The notes below the pieces were generated by a model that was not told the DNA's origin, made no database searches, and saw nothing but the letters and a program-made list of their open reading frames with translations. From the NCBI RefSeq assembly GCF_002777975.1, contig NZ_NGVS01000008.1, forward strand, positions 1 to 64,000: a DNA stretch of 64,000 nucleotides. Reading direction: 5' to 3'. Position numbers and translations under genes: made by a program. The DNA is from Shewanella carassii. Lineage in GTDB: Bacteria > Pseudomonadota > Gammaproteobacteria > Enterobacterales > Shewanellaceae. How positions within the stretch are numbered: position 1 is the stretch's first letter; each line of letters starts with the position of its first letter. Positions 54,658 to 63,882 of the stretch are shown here, in pieces.

Positions 54658-55698
54658 CTAAAGCCCGGCAAACGTAAAGGGCTTGGCCGTGACAAAGTCT
54701 TGCAGCGCATTGCCTGAGTAGAGGCTGCTGTTGTCAATGGTCAGCTTTTTCACCTCCTGCAGTTTGCCAAAGTCGATGCCCTTCATATCAACCCAGAAGG
54801 TGTTGGGGGTCAAGGCGGTTTCAAAGTAATACACCCGATTTTTATGATCCGAGACCGAGCGCCAACGGGTCGAAGAGATATTCGGCTCAGTCTCGGAAGC
54901 TATGCCGAAAGGCACAGAAGCGTTACGAATGACGCTGAAGGCGCCGGCAACAGCCACCCGGGTATTGGCAGTCTTGGGAATGGCATCCATATAGAAAGAG
55001 GCTCTGACAAACCTGTCGGCGGCGCGGTTGGTTCCCGGCAACATGGTAAAGCCGCCAATCTGCTGCCAATACTGGTTCAGTGCCAGTTGCTGCTCGAAGA
55101 TGGGAGAGTTGGTCATGACTCGGTACTTCGGGTCGTGATGGATCACCAACTTGCCGTCTATGTACTCGAATATGGCGCTGTCACCTGCCGCATCGGAAAT
55201 CGACAGATGCAGGGTGGCAAAGCGTTGGGTACCGGGAATATTGGCGGAAACCACCACAAAAGGCTCGGCTCTCAGAGCCTCAACCGTTTCGGCGACTGTG
55301 GCAAAGTTATCCAGCACATATTGCACCCAGGCGGCGACCGACAAGCCTTTTCGTTTACCCTGGTATTCGGGATAGCTCGACTCTGCCAGCCAGAGTAGAT
55401 TGGCCACCAGGCCCTTTTCGTTCATGCCGTCGGTGCTGGAGATATCAAAGGCGCTGGTGATCAGGCTGCCGTAGCGTGAGGTCCAGGTGACAGAGTTGTC
55501 GCCGACCGCTCCATGACGCTGCATGCCGCGAGGAAACAGCCACAGGCTTGCCGGGATCTCGTCGCGCCAGTCCATGGAGCGGGCGGTGATCACCAACTGC
55601 TGTTCGCCGTGATAGACGGCGCGGGTGCAGGCCTGCGCCGTAGTGCCGATAACCAGCATTAAGGCGCTGCTGAGTAAAGTGATGAGTTTACGATTCAT
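54658..55698 (-). CDS. Periplasmic Ntn-type amide hydrolase (choloylglycine/penicillin V acylase family)
   Basis: Linear-amide C-N hydrolases cut bile-salt, penicillin V or acyl-homoserine-lactone amides with an N-terminal Cys freed by processing. Here the signal peptide ends ...TTAQA and Cys24 follows at once (CTRAVY), ready to be the nucleophile. The conserved RSMDW (residues 40-44), NEKGLVANLLWL, MTNSP and GTNRAADR segments supply the other active-site residues. At 346 residues it matches gram-negative members, some of which degrade acyl-homoserine lactones. The substrate here is unknown. It is on the same strand as two small envelope genes upstream. Confidence 0.88.
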   Translation of the reverse strand: MNRKLITLLSSALMLVIGTTAQACTRAVYHGEQQLVITARSMDWRDEIPASLWLFPRGMQRHGAVGDNSVTWTSRYGSLITSAFDISSTDGMNEKGLVANLLWLAESSYPEYQGKRKGLSVAAWVQYVLDNFATVAETVEALRAEPFVVVSANIPGTQRFATLHLSISDAAGDSAIFEYIDGKLVIHHDPKYRVMTNSPIFEQQLALNQYWQQIGGFTMLPGTNRAADRFVRASFYMDAIPKTANTRVAVAGAFSVIRNASVPFGIASETEPNISSTRWRSVSDHKNRVYYFETALTPNTFWVDMKGIDFGKLQEVKKLTIDNSSLYSGNALQDFVTAKPFTFAGL

Positions 55699-55770
55699 AG
55701 TGACTTCCCTGTTTGATGGCTAAAGAGAGTTAGAACGCGTGATGGCAAGCCAGGTTGCTAATCCTGGCTG

Positions 55771-56214
55771 TTAGTCCTGTCTCAAGTGAAACAGTGCTTC
55801 CAATCCTGGGTTTTCGGTGTCTTGCCCCGGATGATACAGGTAGCAGCTGATGCGGGCATAGTTATCCAGATCGCCGCGCCACAGGCAGCTGGCTTCAATA
55901 TCCCGCTCTTGTTGCTGAAAGCGGATCCTAAGCACCTTGGCATCGCCGTTCAGCACTGGCTCTATGGCTGCTGTTCCTTGAATGCTTAAGCCTTCTATCT
56001 CCCGGCGCACTTTAAGTTCGCCGCCCTGCTCATAAATGCTCATCTTACCGGTGTAGCTGGCATCTGAGTCAATGGCTTTGCCAACCAGCTGATAATGGCC
56101 CTGCAGATACTGCTTAAAAAGCTCATCTACTTCGGCCAATGCCGCAGGCGCCAGGCAGAGGGAAAATAAGGGCAAACATAATAGTGCCAAACGGCGAATA
56201 AACGCTTTATTCAT
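55771..56214 (-). CDS. Hypothetical secreted protein
   Basis: Not recognised. A clear signal peptide (about residues 1-28, ending APAALA) precedes a 119-residue mature region. That region looks mostly beta-stranded, with a possible disulfide between the cysteines in EASCLWRG and RISCYLYH. It is 26 bases downstream of the small membrane-protein gene and 72 bases upstream of the amide hydrolase gene, all on the minus strand, so the three may form an operon. Confidence 0.65.
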   Translation of the reverse strand: MNKAFIRRLALLCLPLFSLCLAPAALAEVDELFKQYLQGHYQLVGKAIDSDASYTGKMSIYEQGGELKVRREIEGLSIQGTAAIEPVLNGDAKVLRIRFQQQERDIEASCLWRGDLDNYARISCYLYHPGQDTENPGLEALFHLRQD

Positions 56215-56240
56215 TGACCTTCCTTAGTATGTGTTTTCCA

Positions 56241-56561
56241 TCAAAATCCATTTTCTAACCTTATCAAGAACTGCCAAATTTTTCCTAGCAGACTCGGGAA
56301 AAGTCGCGGCAGTAACAGCGCCGTCAGGGCAAATACTGCCAGTGTCAGCCACCAACCCTGGCTGCCGATAAAGGCTTGGCCGTTGCTCCACAGGGCCAGA
56401 TGCTTATTGGTTGCCAACCAAAGCAGCGCCGCGGTCGGCACGGCAAACACCAGAGCGGCCAGTTGCCCCATGAGCAGGCCAACAAGCCAACCGGAGTGGG
56501 TCTTGCTGCGCGCAGTTGATGACCCTTTGCCGCTGTTTCTATTTCGTGAGTTATGTTTCAT
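56241..56561 (-). CDS. Small two-helix membrane protein
   Basis: Not recognised. The 106-residue product has a polar, basic Ser/Asn/Arg-rich start (about residues 1-22), then two hydrophobic helices (about 25-50 and 70-92) and a short tail. It is the first gene of a possible three-gene run with the secreted protein and the amide hydrolase. Confidence 0.6.
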   Translation of the reverse strand: MKHNSRNRNSGKGSSTARSKTHSGWLVGLLMGQLAALVFAVPTAALLWLATNKHLALWSNGQAFIGSQGWWLTLAVFALTALLLPRLFPSLLGKIWQFLIRLENGF

Positions 56562-56619
56562 GGGCGATGCTTTATTGACCGTGTGTTATGGACTGAGTTT
56601 TATGGGCCGTTCATGCTCT

Positions 56620-57795
56620 CTATCTTTGCTCTTTATCTGAGAGCAAGTGCTGTGGTGATTGCCCCTTTGATGTATTTGGGGCGGCAAAATACTGCTGTGG
56701 TTGGATTAGTTTAACCCCTAACATATTGGCCAAATACTGCTCCAGAAACACCTTGTGACTGGCACCGACTATCACCAGTATCCGGCCTCCAGGGTTAGCT
56801 GCTACCACGCGCATGATGTGGGAGCTCATGTTGAGATTGCGTATCTCCCAAAGGGCAACCCGGGAGAGCGCCGCATCCTGGGTTAAATCTTTATCGATAA
56901 ACAGGCTCCACTCTTGGTCAATGACAGCCCTCTGGTACTCCTGGCTGTTTAGCCAGGAAAAGAGCGGCAACCAGTTGCCTGTCTCAAGCGCCTCTGTCTT
57001 TAACCTCTGTGGCTTGTTGATATAGTCGCTTTTGGCCAGAGCGGCGGCATGAGGCGACTGATTGTAAGACTCCAGCAGCCGCGCTTCGATGGGGCGGTAG
57101 AGATCTTTATCCAGATGATCATCTATCGGATAAATGCGCTTGAGCTTCAGTGCCATGGCCAGGTTATTGCCAAGGGTGTTTTTCTCGTTATTGCTCGCGG
57201 CAAGTTGCTCCAGATAGTGCTGCAACTCGGTGGAAATCGTTGGGCTCGCCGCGGTTTTGTCCAAATAATGCCAGTGCAGCAGGGCTATCTCTTTGTGATA
57301 GGCGGCAACGGCCAACTTGATGAGCCTTGCTCGCTGCACAGGTTCAAGGCTGGTCTCGTCCAATAAGGGCTCCAGACTCTCAAGCGCCTTTTGCGCCGAG
57401 AGTCGCAACTCCTGCTGCTCCTTTATCGCCAGCGCCAGAAATCTTTGTCCCACAAAATGATCCAATACAGTCTGATACTCGCCTGAGCCGTTGATCATGG
57501 TGGCGATATCCTGTGGCCGCAGTGATTCCACCGCTATGGCCGTAGGCTGGTAACGGGAGAGTGGCTCAAGGATCGAGGATAGAGAGCGGCTGTCCAATTG
57601 CTGTTTGATATTGCTCAGGTGCAGGCTGCCAAGCACCATCACCTGGGTTTGCAGCTTACTCTTGGCACTGAGTTGTTGCAGTGCACTTTTTGTACTCTCT
57701 ATGCCTAAAGCGGCAGCTTCTGTGGCGGTTGCATGAACTTGGGCAATACTCGATGCCGCCAGGCAGGCAAGAAGAAGCAGTACTTTAGTGGCCAA
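56620..57795 (-). CDS. Secreted DUF5694 / TraB-GumN-like protein
   Basis: A signal peptide (about residues 1-22) precedes a domain with VMVLGSLHLSN near residue 52, AIAVESLRP near 92 and VIVGASHKVFLEQYL near 350. These are the GxxH, acidic and GxxH elements shared by the TraB/GumN/ChaN-like superfamily, probably metal-dependent hydrolases. The middle part is helical. The family assignment to DUF5694 is from memory of this motif order. It is a single gene 58 bases upstream of the small membrane-protein gene. Confidence 0.7.
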   Translation of the reverse strand: MATKVLLLLACLAASSIAQVHATATEAAALGIESTKSALQQLSAKSKLQTQVMVLGSLHLSNIKQQLDSRSLSSILEPLSRYQPTAIAVESLRPQDIATMINGSGEYQTVLDHFVGQRFLALAIKEQQELRLSAQKALESLEPLLDETSLEPVQRARLIKLAVAAYHKEIALLHWHYLDKTAASPTISTELQHYLEQLAASNNEKNTLGNNLAMALKLKRIYPIDDHLDKDLYRPIEARLLESYNQSPHAAALAKSDYINKPQRLKTEALETGNWLPLFSWLNSQEYQRAVIDQEWSLFIDKDLTQDAALSRVALWEIRNLNMSSHIMRVVAANPGGRILVIVGASHKVFLEQYLANMLGVKLIQPQQYFAAPNTSKGQSPQHLLSDKEQR

Positions 57796-58095
57796 ATTGA
57801 GTCTCCAAATTATGATTATTTTTTTACCCTATACCCGTGTTGGATACGAGCGGCGCCGGACTAAGGGGCTTTGCAATATCGGCTGGGCAGTATTTTGGGG
57901 TTTCACTAAGAGGGGAGAGAGCCCGACTTTCCCTGTCGCATGCAGCTGCCTGAAGTAACAGGCAGAGAATTGAGCCATAGTCGTGAGCATCCAAGTACTA
58001 AAACATAAAGGCGTTAGCCGCTCTTGACTGGCGTCAGACTCGCGTCAAGCCATCCATTGCCAATGCCGTTTCAGGTTAATGGATAGCCACTGTGT

Positions 58096-58150
58096 ATACA
58101 AGAGGGGAATACAAGAGGGGAATACAAGAGGGGGGATACAAGAAGATATA
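58096..58150. repeat. 13-bp tandem repeat, about 3.5 copies
   Basis: Units ATACAAGAGGGGA repeat in direct tandem with small changes in the last copies. It lies in the 819-base gene-free gap 57796-58614, which also holds small hairpins at 57946-57965 and 58052-58084. Confidence 0.7.
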
Positions 58151-58284
58151 AAAACTATGGATGCTGGTGGGACAGAACAGTGAAGCTATAAGACTCTTTA
58201 GTTAGTGCATTTATTTTCTAAGCACAGTTGGAACTATGCCCCTCCGAGGCATGGAGAGTAACGCATTGCGTTGGCTACGAACGA

Positions 58285-58301
58285 GAGGCATGGACGCCGA
58301 A
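58285..58301. repeat. Copy of an intergenic motif also found at 411-427
   Basis: GAGGCATGGACGCCGAA matches GAGGCATGGATGCCGAA at 411-427 with one difference. Both are in gene-free, hairpin-rich DNA and both follow a short hairpin-like, G/C-rich stretch. Confidence 0.5.
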
Positions 58302-58394
58302 CTGACTCATACCCGGGGAAGTGTATGGCCGAGGCAGGGCCTTGAGGGATAATGGGCCAGCTTCCCCTTCTTGGTTCACGCTCGAAAGCACCTT

Positions 58395-58442
58395 GCTACG
58401 TAACTAGCTATGTAACTCACTATGCAACTCGCTATGTAACTC
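58395..58442. repeat. 12-bp tandem repeat, four copies
   Basis: Units of GCTATGTAACTC (variants with ACG, ATGC) repeat four times. The length is a multiple of three, so short open frames cross it, giving a Glu-Leu-His-Ser run on the minus strand; these frames have no ribosome site and I do not call them genes. Confidence 0.7.
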
Positions 58443-58553
58443 GCGCCGCGTCACAGATGTGCCTGTGCGAAAATTTGCGGCAGGTAATAGGAAAATCCAC
58501 TGCCGTAAGCCCTGCAAGTGTTGGTGGGGGAGTTGTCCCTGTTGACTGAATAC

Positions 58554-58579
58554 AAAAACACCCGCAACGGCGGGTGTTT
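58554..58579 (-). terminator. Terminator of the liu-ato operon
   Basis: AAACACCCGC pairs perfectly with GCGGGTGTTT over a four-base loop, with a T-run on the minus strand, 36 bases past the atoA stop. Confidence 0.88.
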
Positions 58580-58614
58580 GGGATATCACATCTCTGCGGG
58601 GCAAAGGGTCTGAT

Positions 58615-59271
58615 TTACAGTGCCATCTCTGGCACATGTTCCGGGACGATAAGCTTGCCGGCGGTTTTGGCAACTATCTCCTCGACACTCACACCAGGTG
58701 CCCGCTCCAGCAGGTGGAAGGCGCCGTCCTTGATTTCGATAAAGGCCAGGTCTGTCAGTACCCGCTTGATGCAGCCGTAACCTGTGAGCGGCAACTCGCA
58801 TTTGCTCAGCAGTTTGGAGTTGCCGTGTTTGTCGGCGTGCATCATGGTGACTATGATATTGTCGGCGCCGGCCACCAAGTCCATGGCGCCGCCCATGCCT
58901 TTAACCAGCTTGCCGGGGATCATCCATGAGGCGATAGAGCCTTCGACATCCACCTCGAACGCGCCCAGTACCGTGAGATCCACATGCCCGCCACGGATCA
59001 TGGCGAAGCTCTCGGCGCTGGAGAAGAAAGACGCGCCTTTGACGGCGGTAACGGTTTGCTTGCCGGCGTTGATCAGATCCGGATCTATAGTGTCTTCGGT
59101 GGGGAATTCACCCATGCCCAAGAGGCCGTTTTCCGATTGCAGCATCACCTGCATGCCCTCGGGGATATAGTTGGCCACCAGAGTCGGGATACCTATCCCC
59201 AGGTTGACGTAGTAACCGTCTTTGAGTTCCTTGGCGACGCGTTGGGCCAGTTGTTCTCTTGAAAGTGCCAT
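58615..59271 (-). CDS. atoA: 3-oxoacid (acetoacetyl) CoA-transferase, subunit B
   Basis: With AtoD it moves CoA between succinyl-CoA or acetyl-CoA and acetoacetate, activating the acetoacetate made by LiuE. The 218-residue protein holds the catalytic Glu in SENGLLGMGEFP and the family segments GIGIPTLVANYIP and GGAMDLVAGA. It is the last gene of the operon, 15 bases after atoD. Confidence 0.93.
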   Translation of the reverse strand: MALSREQLAQRVAKELKDGYYVNLGIGIPTLVANYIPEGMQVMLQSENGLLGMGEFPTEDTIDPDLINAGKQTVTAVKGASFFSSAESFAMIRGGHVDLTVLGAFEVDVEGSIASWMIPGKLVKGMGGAMDLVAGADNIIVTMMHADKHGNSKLLSKCELPLTGYGCIKRVLTDLAFIEIKDGAFHLLERAPGVSVEEIVAKTAGKLIVPEHVPEMAL

Positions 59272-59286
59272 TTTGCTCTCCTGCCC

Positions 59287-59988
59287 TTATGCCTGTTTGA
59301 CTGTGCGCTGTTCGATACGCTTCTCGAACACACCCTTGATGACGCGATCCACATAGATGCCCGGGGTGTGGATATGATCCGGGTCCAGTTCACCCGGCTC
59401 GACTATCTCTTCCACTTCCACCACAGTGATCTTGCCGGCGGTGGCCATCATGGGGTTGAAGTTGGCGGCTGTCTTGCGAAATACCAGGTTACCCATGGTA
59501 TCGGCCTTCCAGGCGCGGATCAGCGCGAAGTCGGCTGTCAGTGCCTCTTCCAGCACATAGTGGCGGCCATTGATTTCGCGGGTCTCTTTGCCCTCGGCCA
59601 CCGGGGTGCCGTAGCCGGTGGCGGTAAAGAAGGCGGGGATCCCGGCGCCGCCGGCGCGGATCTTCTCCGCCAGAGTGCCTTGTGGGGTAAGGATTACATT
59701 GAGTTCGCCGCTGAGCATCTGCCGCTCAAAGGTGGCGTTTTCACCCACATAGGAGGCGATCATTGTGCTTATCTGCTTATGTTGCAGCAGCAGCCCCAGT
59801 CCGAAGTCGTCCACCCCGGCGTTATTGGAGATGGCGGTCAGGCCGCTGACGCCCAGCTTGACCATTTGATTGATAAGGCCTTCGGGAATGCCGCAAAGGC
59901 CAAAACCTCCCACCATGACTGTCATATCATTGGTGAGACCTGCGAGCGCTTCGTCGTAGCTGCCGACGACTTTATTGAGTCCTGCCAT
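59287..59988 (-). CDS. atoD: 3-oxoacid (acetoacetyl) CoA-transferase, subunit A
   Basis: Partner of AtoA. The 233-residue protein has the signature [15 protein letters not shown] and the segment [16 protein letters not shown]. It lies 64 bases after liuE in the same direction, which suggests it was added to the liu operon, as known in Shewanella. Confidence 0.93.
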   Translation of the reverse strand: MAGLNKVVGSYDEALAGLTNDMTVMVGGFGLCGIPEGLINQMVKLGVSGLTAISNNAGVDDFGLGLLLQHKQISTMIASYVGENATFERQMLSGELNVILTPQGTLAEKIRAGGAGIPAFFTATGYGTPVAEGKETREINGRHYVLEEALTADFALIRAWKADTMGNLVFRKTAANFNPMMATAGKITVVEVEEIVEPGELDPDHIHTPGIYVDRVIKGVFEKRIEQRTVKQA

Positions 59989-60052
59989 AGTGATGTCCTT
60001 GCTGTTTATTATCTGTCGTTTTACTGCTTATCTGTTGTGCCACCTGGAGGCC

Positions 60053-60943
60053 TTAAGCTCCCAGGGCTCTGGCTACTTTTGAACCGGTTTCCCGGCCAAG
60101 CTGCTGGCTTATCTGCCGTCCGGCCCGGGCCAGTTTGTTGAGATCTATGCCTGTGTCTATACCCATACCATGCAGCATATAGACAAGATCTTCACTGGCC
60201 AGATTACCGGATGCGCCTTTGGCATAGGGGCAGCCACCGAGTCCGGCGACCGAGGTATCTATTACACTGACGCCGGTTTCCAGGCAGGCGAGAATGTTGG
60301 CCAGCGCCTGACCATAGGTATCATGGAAGTGTAGCGCCAAGCGCTCTACCGGTACGCGCTCGGCCACGGTTTCCAGCATTTTGCGGGCCTTGAGCGGTGT
60401 ACCTACGCCTATGGTGTCGCCGAGGGATATTTCATAGCAGCCCAATTGATGCAGAATGTCGGCGACCCGAGCCACTTCTGCCGGGGCGATTTCACCATCA
60501 TAGGGGCAACCCAATACGCAGGAAACATAGCCGCGAACCCGAATGCCTTGCTCCTTGGCCCGGCTCAGCAGGGGCTCGAAGCGGGCGATGGACTCTTCGA
60601 TGGAGCAGTTGATGTTCTTCTGGCTGAAGCCTTCGGAGGCGGCGGCAAATACCGCCACTTCATCGGCGCCGGCAGCCAGCGCCAACTCCAGGCCCTTGAG
60701 ATTGGGAGTCAGGGCGCTGTAGCAGACGCCGGCGCGGCGTGAAATGCCACGCAGTACCTCGCCCGAGTCTGCCATTTGCGGCACCCACTTGGGCGACACA
60801 AAGCTGGCGGCTTCGATGCGCTTCACCCCGGCATCGGCCAAGGCTTCAATTAGGGCTATCTTGGCTTGAGTGCTGACCGAGGTTTCATTTTGCAGGCCGT
60901 CTCTTGGGCCCACTTCAAACAGGCTTACCTTGGGAGGCAGCAT
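60053..60943 (-). CDS. liuE: Hydroxymethylglutaryl-CoA lyase
   Basis: Splits HMG-CoA into acetyl-CoA and acetoacetate, the last step of leucine degradation. The 296-residue TIM-barrel enzyme has [11 protein letters not shown], the metal-site [13 protein letters not shown] and the catalytic Cys loop [16 protein letters not shown]. Its ATG lies two bases after the liuD stop with AAGGAGG overlapping the end of liuD. Confidence 0.95.
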   Translation of the reverse strand: MLPPKVSLFEVGPRDGLQNETSVSTQAKIALIEALADAGVKRIEAASFVSPKWVPQMADSGEVLRGISRRAGVCYSALTPNLKGLELALAAGADEVAVFAAASEGFSQKNINCSIEESIARFEPLLSRAKEQGIRVRGYVSCVLGCPYDGEIAPAEVARVADILHQLGCYEISLGDTIGVGTPLKARKMLETVAERVPVERLALHFHDTYGQALANILACLETGVSVIDTSVAGLGGCPYAKGASGNLASEDLVYMLHGMGIDTGIDLNKLARAGRQISQQLGRETGSKVARALGA

Positions 60944-60945
60944 TT

Positions 60946-63003
60946 TTAAGCCTCCTTGAGTTGTTCGCTGAGCTCCAGCAACTGGGCGCCATCGCTGACC
61001 AGTTCGCCGGGCTGGAAGAAAAACTCACTCACAGTGCCATCGAAAGGCGCGGCTATGGTGTATTCCATCTTCATCGCTTCCATCACCATCAGCCCTTGGC
61101 CGGCCTTAACGTTATCGCCTACAGCCACCAGGTGAGTGACTATGGTGCCGTTCATCGGCGCCTTGAGCAGATCGGCATGGTTGGCCTGCTCCTCTTCCAG
61201 CTCATTCTGAATGGCGCGGAAATGACAGGCGCTAAGCTCGCCGGAGCGGCCAAGCAGGGTAAAGTCCATGCCCTGGCGGCTGATTCGCTGGCTGCTGATA
61301 TGCCCATCGACCACACAGCGAAGCGTGTCACCACCGGCCTCATCTGTGCTCAGCTCGCCTTCGATAACCAGGGTTTGGCCATCCAGTGTCAGTTGCCAGC
61401 TATCGGCCTTGGCCAGCTCAGTCAGCTGCAGGTGATGAATATGGTGTTCATCGTCCATCAGGGCGATATCGTGGCGCTTGGCGCTGTTGAGTCTAAAGCC
61501 ACTGGCGCTGCCCCAAGGCGAGGAAGGGTCCTGACTGTTTGTCTGTTTGGCCCGGGAGTCGCGTTTGCGCCACAGCATTTCATACAGTGCGGCTTTGGCC
61601 AGCAGCGGCAAGGGCAGAGTGCTGTCTTTCGCTTGAGGCAGCAGCTGTGCTTGATAACGCTCAATAAAATTTGTGCTGAAGTCGGCGCTGGCAAAGGCCG
61701 GGTGAGCGGCGATTTTACCCAGGAAACCGATATTGTGTTTCAGGCCGGTGAGCTGGAAGTCATCCAGAGCCCTTTGCAGGCGCTGCAGCGCTCTTGGGCG
61801 TGATTCATCCCAGACGATCAGCTTGGCTATCATGGGGTCGTAGAAGTTGGAGATTTCATCGCCTTCACGAACCCCTGAGTCGATGCGCACATGGCGAGAT
61901 GGCTTGGGCTCGCGCAGGAAGTTGAGCTTGCCGCTGGCGGGCAGGAAGTCGTTATCCGGATCTTCGGCATAAATTCGCACTTCAAAGGCATGGCCATTAA
62001 TGGCAACTTGCTCCTGAGTGAGGGGCAGAGGCTCTCCGGCAGCGACCAGCAGTTGCCAGTGCACCAGATCTGTCTCTGTCACCAGTTCGGTAACCGGATG
62101 CTCTACCTGCAAACGGGTATTCATCTCCATAAAGAAGAAGCTGCCGTCTTCTTCTGTGGCATGGGTGTCCAGCAAAAACTCGACCGTGCCAGCGCCCACA
62201 TAATCGATGGCGCGGGCGGCGGCCACGGCGGCTTCACCCATGCGGCGGCGCAGGGCGTCGCTGAGGCCGGGGGCCGGCGCTTCCTCCACCACTTTCTGGT
62301 GGCGGCGCTGAATCGAGCAGTCCCTGTCTGACAGATAGATGGCATTGCCTTGGGTGTCGGCAAATACCTGCACCTCCACATGGCGCGGCTGCTCCAGGTA
62401 ACGCTCCATCAACAGCTTGTCATTGCCAAAACTGGAGGCGGCTTCACGGCGGGCCGAGTCGATGGCCGACTTGACTTCCGTCAGGCTGCGGACAATCCGC
62501 ATTCCCTTGCCGCCGCCACCGAAGGCGGCCTTGATCAGCAGCGGGAAACCGATTTTTTCGGCTTCACTGAGCAGCAACTCATCGCTCTGGTCATCACCGT
62601 GATAGCCGGGTACCAGCGGCACTCCGGCGCGGCCCATGATGAGTTTGGCGGCGCTCTTGCTGCCCATGGCTTCTATGGAATCGGCCTTGGGGCCGATAAA
62701 GGCGATATTGGCCCGTTCACAGGCGGCGGCAAAACCGGCGTTTTCCGACAGAAAACCATAACCCGGGTGGATCGCCTCGGCGCCACAGGCCTTGGCGATA
62801 TCGATGATGGCATCGCCCCTGAGGTAGGAGTCGGCCGGCGCCGAGCCCCCCAGATAAAAGGCTTCATCGGCCATAGCCACGTGGGCGGCATGGCGATCGG
62901 CATCCGAGAACAGTGCGACAGTGCGCACTCCCAATGACCTGGCGGTACGTATGATGCGACAGGCAATTTCGCCGCGGTTGGCAATCAGAATCTTGTTGAA
63001 CAT
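60946..63003 (-). CDS. liuD: Methylcrotonyl-CoA carboxylase, biotin-carrying alpha subunit
   Basis: Carboxylates its biotin with ATP and bicarbonate for transfer to 3-methylcrotonyl-CoA by LiuB. The 685 residues comprise biotin carboxylase ([36 protein letters not shown]) in about residues 1-450, a BT linker domain, and a C-terminal biotinyl domain with Lys645 in [10 protein letters not shown] chose the ATG at 63003, which follows AAGGA; 28 codons upstream are open but lack family similarity and overlap liuC. Confidence 0.95.
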   Translation of the reverse strand: MFNKILIANRGEIACRIIRTARSLGVRTVALFSDADRHAAHVAMADEAFYLGGSAPADSYLRGDAIIDIAKACGAEAIHPGYGFLSENAGFAAACERANIAFIGPKADSIEAMGSKSAAKLIMGRAGVPLVPGYHGDDQSDELLLSEAEKIGFPLLIKAAFGGGGKGMRIVRSLTEVKSAIDSARREAASSFGNDKLLMERYLEQPRHVEVQVFADTQGNAIYLSDRDCSIQRRHQKVVEEAPAPGLSDALRRRMGEAAVAAARAIDYVGAGTVEFLLDTHATEEDGSFFFMEMNTRLQVEHPVTELVTETDLVHWQLLVAAGEPLPLTQEQVAINGHAFEVRIYAEDPDNDFLPASGKLNFLREPKPSRHVRIDSGVREGDEISNFYDPMIAKLIVWDESRPRALQRLQRALDDFQLTGLKHNIGFLGKIAAHPAFASADFSTNFIERYQAQLLPQAKDSTLPLPLLAKAALYEMLWRKRDSRAKQTNSQDPSSPWGSASGFRLNSAKRHDIALMDDEHHIHHLQLTELAKADSWQLTLDGQTLVIEGELSTDEAGGDTLRCVVDGHISSQRISRQGMDFTLLGRSGELSACHFRAIQNELEEEQANHADLLKAPMNGTIVTHLVAVGDNVKAGQGLMVMEAMKMEYTIAAPFDGTVSEFFFQPGELVSDGAQLLELSEQLKEA

Positions 63004-63016
63004 CTTACATCCTTCC

Positions 63017-63871
63017 TTAGTCACGGCGCTGTGGCGGGTTTGAGCTATTGCCTGGATGGCAACTGGAGTTATTGCCCGGATTGTCACTTGAGCCTTGCCA
63101 GCTCGGCGGGCGTTTTTCGAAAAAGGCGTTCAGCCCTTCCTGGCCTTCAGCAGACACCCGGATCCGGGCGATGGCCTCGCCGGTGAGCGCCAGCGTCTGT
63201 TCATCTATCAGTCCGTGGCGGATATCGCTTATCAGCTGTTTGCACCAGTTGAGCGCCTGCGGACTGTTGCCCAGCAGCGATTCGATAAGGGGCGCGGCGG
63301 CGGCCTCGAGATCGTCTGCTACCTGATGCACCAGTTGCAAAGTCTTGGCGGCTTCGGCATCGAAACGCTCTGCGGTCAACATATAGCGTCTCGCCTGACG
63401 CTCGCCCATGGCGCGGCGCACATAGGGGCTGATAACCGCCGGGATCAGGCCAAGCTTCACCTCTGACAGGCAAAAGCTGGCCTTGGGCTTTGCTATGGCG
63501 ATATCGCAGCAACACACCAGCCCAAGTGCCCCGCCAAAGGCCGCGCCCTGTACCAGTGCCAACGACGGCTTGGGGAATTGATCCAGAGTGGCCATCAACC
63601 GGGCCAGCTCGGCGGCGTCTTTGAGGTTGTCGTCAAAGTCCATCGCCGCCTGTTTGCGCATCCAGTTCAGGTCGGCGCCGGCGCTGAAATGTTTACCGTT
63701 GGCTTTCAGCAGCAGCACCCGGCAGGCAGGATCCCGGGCCAGGGACTCCAGCGCATCAATGAGCTCGGCAATCATCACCTCATCGAAGGCGTTGGCCAGC
63801 TGCGGGCGATTCATCACCAGGGATGAAACGCCGCGGGAGTCGGTGGTTAAGGTCAGATATTGATAATCCAT
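63017..63871 (-). CDS. liuC: Methylglutaconyl-CoA hydratase
   Basis: Hydrates 3-methylglutaconyl-CoA to HMG-CoA. A crotonase-fold protein with the oxyanion-hole segments FSAGADLNWMRKQA and VQGAAFGGALGLVCCCDIAIA; the position in the operon gives the specific role. The ATG at 63871 lies five bases after GGAGG, so I prefer it to the ATG at 63883, which overlaps the liuB stop. Its C-terminal end is Ser/Asn/Gly-rich and looks unstructured. Confidence 0.92.
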   Translation of the reverse strand: MDYQYLTLTTDSRGVSSLVMNRPQLANAFDEVMIAELIDALESLARDPACRVLLLKANGKHFSAGADLNWMRKQAAMDFDDNLKDAAELARLMATLDQFPKPSLALVQGAAFGGALGLVCCCDIAIAKPKASFCLSEVKLGLIPAVISPYVRRAMGERQARRYMLTAERFDAEAAKTLQLVHQVADDLEAAAAPLIESLLGNSPQALNWCKQLISDIRHGLIDEQTLALTGEAIARIRVSAEGQEGLNAFFEKRPPSWQGSSDNPGNNSSCHPGNSSNPPQRRD

Positions 63872-63882
63872 ACCGGCCTCCA

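Noticed and set aside
58352-58673. Small open frames over the 12-bp repeat before atoA
   Set aside because: The frames exist only because the repeat unit is a multiple of three; the protein is a low-complexity run and part of it lies inside the terminator.
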